NCBI GenBank assembly: GCA_947508155.1
Contig: CANNRM010000004.1
Span: forward strand, 1 to 10,829
Source: Rickettsiales bacterium
GTDB taxonomy: Bacteria > Pseudomonadota > Alphaproteobacteria > Rickettsiales > Rickettsiaceae
Reading direction: 5' to 3'
DNA length: 10,829 bases
Made by a program: the position numbers and the translations under genes. The notes beneath the pieces are model-generated. The model ran no database searches and had not been told where the DNA came from. It saw only the letters and a program-made list of their open reading frames with translations. Below, piece by piece: positions 7,563 to 10,829 of this stretch; within the stretch, counting starts at the first letter, position 1; each line of letters begins with the position of its first letter.

Positions 7563-7868
7563 GGTGTTCAACTCATATATTCACGCCTCTAAAAGCTTAA
7601 AGCCATAGGGCCAACGTCCCTTCTATCGGTATTTTTTCTATAACTTACGTGCTAGCGAATATTTTGGTTGAACTGATATTTTACACTTGAGGGGTAAAAT
7701 TGCCAATTTGGATTTTTAGTTGGTCAACCTGAACTAGGAGGATGCACAAACGTCAAGATGACCAACACGCAGCCACGCTACAACTTTAAGTTTACCATGT
7801 CAAGCACAAAAATATAAAAAGTTGTTAGATAAAAATATTAGGGCTATTATATACTTTTTTAGTCCAAA
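7563..7868. other. Gene-free stretch after traD with small inverted repeats
   Basis: No protein of credible length is encoded on either strand. It holds a weak candidate terminator (7603-7637), a hairpin with 7-bp arms (ATTTTAC 7678-7684, GTAAAAT 7694-7700) and an 8-bp inverted repeat (GTTGGTCA 7719-7726, TGACCAAC 7759-7766). Between the arms of the last repeat is an excellent ribosome-binding sequence, AGGAGG (7737-7742), which precedes only very short frames (15 to 19 codons) that stop at once. This looks like the start of a gene that has been lost, or the end of a former mobile element. Confidence 0.5.
7603..7637 (+). terminator. Weak candidate terminator after traD
   Basis: An imperfect stem (CCATAGGG pairing with CCCT-TCTAT-GG, with a bulge) is followed by a run of six T at 7632-7637. 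It lies 40 bases after the traD stop, the expected place for the end of the tra transcript. The stem is poor, so confidence is low. Confidence 0.3.
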
Positions 7869-8177
7869 CTATGACTTTTTACCAAAATACTGCATGATAT
7901 TCTTTATAATTTCATTTCTGCTTTGCAAGAAAATTGAGGGATGTTTTTCTGCTATTTGTAGTAAGGCACAAGATGGGCTAGATGGTTTACGCACGCCTCT
8001 TTCCCAGCTGCTATAGGTGGCGTATATTACCCCTAGTAAATCTGCGAATACGGCTTGACGCATTCCATATTTTGCTCTTATCTTTTTAATTCGTGCTGGA
8101 CTCATAACTCCATCTATCATCAAAAGGTCGAAGTCTAGCATTAATCCAGTTTTATCATTGTTATTTTCTTTTACCAT
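7869..8177 (-). CDS. XRE-family helix-turn-helix regulator, antitoxin-like (NadS/HigA type)
   Basis: This 102-residue DNA-binding protein has its helix-turn-helix at about residues 29-63 (MSPARIKKIR, QAVFADLLGV, ATYSSWERGVRKP). The signature F-A-x-L-L-G-V, T-x-x-x-W-E-x-G-x-R-x-P is that of the YiaG/NadS/HigA-like group, many of which are antitoxins of RelE/HigB-type toxins or repress their own operon. A short N-terminal extension (1-24) and a helical tail (80-102) flank the domain. The stop is TAG at 7869. Only a weak ribosome site precedes the ATG at 8177. No intact toxin gene is adjacent, but the frame just upstream resembles a toxin's last codons and overlaps this start. It is divergent from the large gene at 8500, and an inverted repeat lies in the shared upstream region, so it may control both. 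Regulation of that gene is inferred, not seen. Confidence 0.82.
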   Translation of the reverse strand: MVKENNNDKTGLMLDFDLLMIDGVMSPARIKKIRAKYGMRQAVFADLLGVIYATYSSWERGVRKPSSPSCALLQIAEKHPSIFLQSRNEIIKNIMQYFGKKS

Positions 8178-8244
8178 ATTTTTTTATCTCATTGATTAAT
8201 TGCTTTCTATCTGTGCGTACTGTTTTGCTATGTAGAGGCGTTTT
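8161..8244 (-). pseudogene. Possible remnant: last 27 codons of a RelE/HigB-like toxin gene
   Basis: On the minus strand, a frame bounded upstream by a stop (8245-8247) encodes a basic helical peptide containing SKTVRTDRKQLINEIKKYGK and ends at 8161, overlapping the first codons of the HTH gene in another frame. A short overlap with toxin first and antitoxin second is the usual higBA/nadTS arrangement, and a Lys/Arg-rich helical end is typical of such toxins. There is no start codon and the rest of the gene is missing, so if real it is a broken toxin. It could also be chance. Confidence 0.3.
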
Positions 8245-8499
8245 TTAGTTTATTAGGTTGTAGAGTAGTAAAGATTTAATATTTTGTCTAGTAAAATACA
8301 TACAAAATAAATACAAAGTACGTATTTTATATGTATTTATATTACTTGAGGTTGATAAACTCATTTAAAATGTTTGATTTTTCTATATACAAATGCCTAT
8401 GGTTGTGTCAGAATGCGCAATGTGCAGTAAGGTAATCACTATGAAAGCAAATGGGATGGTGATTTAAATGCGGTAACAGCGTAATATTGGTAGGTAATT
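8245..8499. other. AT-rich divergent intergenic region
   Basis: This 255-bp stretch between the HTH gene and the large gene at 8500 carries the inverted repeat at 8294-8338. Its last bases include GGTAGG (8489-8494), the likely ribosome site of the gene at 8500. TTGATA (8352-8357) could be a -35 box for rightward transcription, but no convincing -10 box follows at the right distance. I see no gene in it. Confidence 0.55.
8294..8338. promoter_or_regulatory. 16-bp inverted repeat, candidate operator
   Basis: The arms 8294-8309 (AAATACATACAAAATA) and 8323-8338 (TATTTTATATGTATTT) pair with a single mismatch across a 13-base centre. AAATAC recurs at 8309-8314 with GTATTT at 8322-8327, giving a nested second palindrome. 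Such symmetric paired sites are what a dimeric XRE-type repressor binds, and the site lies upstream of the HTH gene and of the divergent gene at 8500. AAATAC-type repeats could alternatively be iterons of a replication origin, but no Rep gene is present. Confidence 0.5.
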
Positions 8500-10446
8500 A
8501 TGTTAAAATCTAAGATTGTACTTGCTAATAATCTTGGCATAGAACATTCGTCTTTAAGAAGTTCAAATATTAAAATCAACCAGAAAATGAAGGTATTAGC
8601 ATCAAGCTCTGAAAAAGATGCTAAAGGTGATCCAGCTCCTAATACTTTAACAGTAAATATGACATTTAGTTTTTCTAATGCAGACAAGCATGGCAATATG
8701 GTGGGCGTTGTACCTATCAACATACCAGGCAATATATTATTTAGTATGACAGATAATTATCTCTATAAGCATAGTCATGATACCCAATTAGACCTAGTCC
8801 AAAAAAGACATAGTTGCGGTTTTGATAAAAAATACCACAAGGATGCTGTACAACAAAATGGTCCCGCTCATTACGATGAGTCCTACTATAATCAAAAATT
8901 TCATCACTCAGAACAAGCATTATATACATATCTTAGTGAGAGGAGTAATCTGGACCATATAGCTAGTCAATTGAAGGCTAGGGGTGTTTTCGATAACACC
9001 ACAATAACCACAATAACAATAGATATGCATTCTGTGAGGTATGTATGTGGTAATTGTGAAATTGGTGGGTTTGGCTTGATGAATCCTAGTTATGCTTTTA
9101 AAGATAATTTATCTAAAGCTTTATTGGCACAAAATTTGGTGTTTAAAAGCAATGCCCAGTTTTATATCACAGCTTCTGCAGAAAAACCAGATGTCAAAGG
9201 AAAGTACTTGTCCCAAGAAGATCATGTTGATGTTAATCTAGCAACTCTAAAGGATGCTTTCATAGAATGTGATGCTAATATTGCGGATATTCTGATTGGA
9301 GAAACAGATTTACACCTACGTACAGCGTTTGTGAGCACGAAGCTCAAAGAAAATGGCTCATATAACACATTAGGTAGAAAGTATAAGTTAGTTATGGATG
9401 AGATAAAGATAGATGAATATGCCAAGATGATTGCTGCTGGAGCTGAAATCAAGAACTTAGACAATTTGCTAGAATATATTTGTAGAGAAGAAAGTTCCAA
9501 AAAAAATATCAAATTGGTTAGAGAAGCTTTTACCGAACTTTTTGCAATGGAAGATTCAATAAGAAATGTGTCTAGCAAAGTGCTAAAAGATAGAGCAGAA
9601 TTTGACAGTGAAATAAAATTGGATCACGACTCAATCAATAAAGTCAAAAAAATATTATTGAGTAACCATATTGAGCAAAAAGTTGTGTCAGACCTTAGTC
9701 TTAAAAGTCTAAAAAATATGAGGGTTTTTGTTGATAATGATGATGTGAAAGGATTGATAAAGTTGATGAAGAGTGGTAGTTTTATAAATCAAATAGACAC
9801 ACTTTCGCAGAATGAAGTTGAAGCTTTTCATCAAATTAAAGACCAAATGAGCTTCAAAGAATTTATGAATAAACATAATGACCATGGCGAGGAATTGACA
9901 AATTTTATTTTAGAAGCGATGGATGCAAATATGAGTCTAGAAGAGAATTTTGAAATGAATTTTTCTCTTTATGTTGCTGGGAGATCTATAGCTGTAATTT
10001 CATCCTTATATGATGCTTGTGACGCTAGTGATATAGAAAATTTGTACGATGCCATTCGTTTAGAAATTACAAATCTTACTGCAAAAAAACTTAAAGACTT
10101 TGTGGATCATAGAGTGGTTAAATATATACAGGCGCTATATGAAGATGAGGAATGCTTGAGTTTCGATGAATTATCTGCTGCTTATGATGAGGACATAAAC
10201 ATGTTTTGGGATATCATTTGTGACCCTGACCGTATAGGAGCTGAGAGTATTATTAACAGTTATCGAGAATGTAACTCATTAAACCGTTCTTATGATTCTG
10301 CATATGAGGATGAATATGAAGATTGTGTGGAGGCAGAGTATGACGACTATGACGATCCGTTTGGTTTAACTCCGTATGACAGAGCTGTACAGAACGAGTA
10401 TGATGATTATTCATATGATTGCACTAGTATATATGAGGATGATTGA
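8500..10446 (+). CDS. Large protein with a zinc-deaminase signature and acidic tail; candidate effector or toxin
   Basis: This 648-residue protein shows, in its N-terminal third, the two zinc-binding motifs of the cytidine-deaminase-like superfamily: H136-S-E138 at the start of a helix (HHSEQALYTYL) and C183-G-N-C186 after a strand and short loop (IDMHSVRYVCGNCE). H136, C183 and C186 would hold zinc and E138 would be the proton shuttle. Strand-like sequence lies before (about 48-72) and after (221-227), as the fold requires. Many bacterial members are polymorphic toxins or effectors; one family (OTT_1508-like) is named after an Orientia protein, and I suspect but cannot prove membership. Residues about 240-590 are helical and unrecognised. 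The tail (597-648) is extremely rich in Asp, Glu and Tyr. There is no signal peptide or membrane segment. GGTAGG (8489-8494) precedes the ATG. It stands alone, divergent from the HTH gene. The usual Pro before CxxC is Val here, so catalysis is uncertain. Confidence 0.62.
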   Translation: MLKSKIVLANNLGIEHSSLRSSNIKINQKMKVLASSSEKDAKGDPAPNTLTVNMTFSFSNADKHGNMVGVVPINIPGNILFSMTDNYLYKHSHDTQLDLVQKRHSCGFDKKYHKDAVQQNGPAHYDESYYNQKFHHSEQALYTYLSERSNLDHIASQLKARGVFDNTTITTITIDMHSVRYVCGNCEIGGFGLMNPSYAFKDNLSKALLAQNLVFKSNAQFYITASAEKPDVKGKYLSQEDHVDVNLATLKDAFIECDANIADILIGETDLHLRTAFVSTKLKENGSYNTLGRKYKLVMDEIKIDEYAKMIAAGAEIKNLDNLLEYICREESSKKNIKLVREAFTELFAMEDSIRNVSSKVLKDRAEFDSEIKLDHDSINKVKKILLSNHIEQKVVSDLSLKSLKNMRVFVDNDDVKGLIKLMKSGSFINQIDTLSQNEVEAFHQIKDQMSFKEFMNKHNDHGEELTNFILEAMDANMSLEENFEMNFSLYVAGRSIAVISSLYDACDASDIENLYDAIRLEITNLTAKKLKDFVDHRVVKYIQALYEDEECLSFDELSAAYDEDINMFWDIICDPDRIGAESIINSYRECNSLNRSYDSAYEDEYEDCVEAEYDDYDDPFGLTPYDRAVQNEYDDYSYDCTSIYEDD

Positions 10447-10681
10447 TGTTGGCCAAGCGGTGTGACACAACGTGCAAAAAGTAAAATGCACACTACGTAT
10501 CCTATACCAAAGTTTTCTTAGCTCATTAGATTCGTCAGATAGCGATAATGCACATAATGTTAGTGATTATTTGGGACAAAGAAGTGGTGTATCAGTCGAT
10601 TTTTAGAAATCCAAAACCCTTATCCAAACGCCCTTTTGAACCCCGGACTTTCCATAACACATATTATACGATCGGAAATAT
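10447..10681. other. Gene-free stretch between the large gene and the insertion sequence
   Basis: No credible coding frame is seen on either strand. A weak 5-bp hairpin (GTGCA 10472-10476, TGCAC 10487-10491) follows the large gene, but no T run supports a terminator. Bases about 10610-10652 are unusually C-rich for this window (repeated ACCC, GCCC and CCCC tracts) and may be debris of another mobile element. Some bases next to 10682 should be the insertion target site. Confidence 0.45.
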
Positions 10682-10829
10682 GTAAGCTTTCACCCCCTAT
10701 GACAGACACATGGTTTTAGGGGTTCCGCAAAGAAACGACTTTGTCGCATCTACCAAAAATTCTGAGAAATCTACGCCTTGTTTTGCACAAGTTGATCTTA
10801 TCGAGATCATGCGCTCCATAAATCTACTA
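10682..10829 (-). mobile_element. Right-flank insertion sequence, IS66 family (one end only)
   Basis: GTAAGC at 10682-10687 matches the characteristic start of IS66-family terminal inverted repeats and points inward. The transposase stop codon at 10697-10699 sits only a few bases inside this end, the normal IS66 arrangement. The other end lies beyond the window, so the full element and the 8-bp target duplication cannot be checked. Confidence 0.5.
10697..10829 (-). CDS. IS66-family transposase (TnpC-like), C-terminal 44 residues only
   Basis: The frame is open at the right edge, so only the C-terminus is visible. It includes SRFMERMISIRSTCAKQG followed by VDFSEFLVDA. This matches the family pattern at the end of many IS66 DDE transposases (S-R-F-x-E-R-M/I-x-x-x-x-x-T-C-x-x-Q-G, then a hydrophobic helix and a short polar tail). 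The catalytic core is outside the window, so whether the gene is intact is unknown. The TAG stop lies just inside the GTAAGC terminus of the element. The call rests on remembered family sequence and on the fit with the terminus. Confidence 0.6.
   Translation of the reverse strand, partial: SRFMERMISIRSTCAKQGVDFSEFLVDATKSFLCGTPKTMCLS

Noticed and set aside
7822..8016. Plus-strand frame of 64 codons
   Set aside because: It lies mostly antisense to the convincing HTH gene and has no ribosome site or recognisable motif.
8294..8338. Plasmid origin iterons
   Set aside because: The AAATAC repeats are few and arranged as inverted pairs, and no replication initiator gene is nearby; an operator fits better.
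8441..8467. Eight-codon leader peptide upstream of the large gene
   Set aside because: There is no runs-of-codon signature, attenuator hairpin or good ribosome site to support it.
9222..9578. Minus-strand frame of 118 codons inside the large gene
   Set aside because: It is a hydrophobic shadow of the helical coding strand, with no start signal.
10447..10510. tRNA-like GGCCAAGCGGT after the large gene
   Set aside because: It recalls the D-arm of Leu/Ser tRNAs, but there is no acceptor stem, anticodon arm or T-arm (GGTTCRAATCC) at the right distances.

Overview
The window looks like a piece of an integrated conjugative element from an AT-rich obligate intracellular alphaproteobacterium of the Rickettsiales (Rickettsia, Orientia, Megaira or a relative). 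This assignment is inferred from gene content: F-type conjugation genes (traG, traD), a Rickettsia-like single-HKD phospholipase D, tandem DUF1016/YhcG nucleases, and a deaminase-signature protein that recalls an Orientia-named family. No rRNA, tRNA or housekeeping gene is visible to fix the genus. The layout resembles RAGE-type elements (Rickettsiales amplified genetic elements).

Left block (1-7562): the tra operon reads rightward. It opens inside traG (mating-pair stabilisation), with the gene's 5' end outside the window. Between traG and traD, where F carries the entry and surface exclusion genes traS and traT, there is instead a minus-strand gene for a multi-pass membrane protein (2255-2851), two paralogous PD-(D/E)XK nucleases of the DUF1016 family (3027-4091 and 4197-5267), and a small HKD phosphodiesterase (5272-5832). 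The HKD gene overlaps the start of traD (5829-7562, coupling ATPase) by three bases. A palindromic TCGCGACA-bearing sequence occurs inside the first nuclease gene and again, degenerate, between the two nuclease genes, where it may belong to a decayed extra copy.

Middle (7563-8499): traI, which follows traD in F, is not there. A gene-poor stretch holds a weak candidate terminator and small inverted repeats. Next comes a minus-strand XRE-family HTH gene (7869-8177), with what may be the last 27 codons of a broken toxin gene overlapping its start. A 16-bp near-perfect inverted repeat (8294-8338) lies between this regulator and the divergent next gene and is a candidate operator.

Right block (8500-10829): a 648-residue protein has an HxE...CxxC zinc-deaminase signature in its N-terminal third, a long helical middle and an extremely acidic Asp/Glu/Tyr tail. 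It is the least ordinary gene here and a candidate effector or toxin. The window closes with a short gene-free stretch and the end of a minus-strand IS66-family insertion sequence, whose GTAAGC terminus is at 10682.

Working picture (inference): a decaying conjugative element in which part of the DNA-transfer machinery survives, with nuclease, exclusion-like and regulator/effector cargo inserted around it and a mobile element on its right flank.
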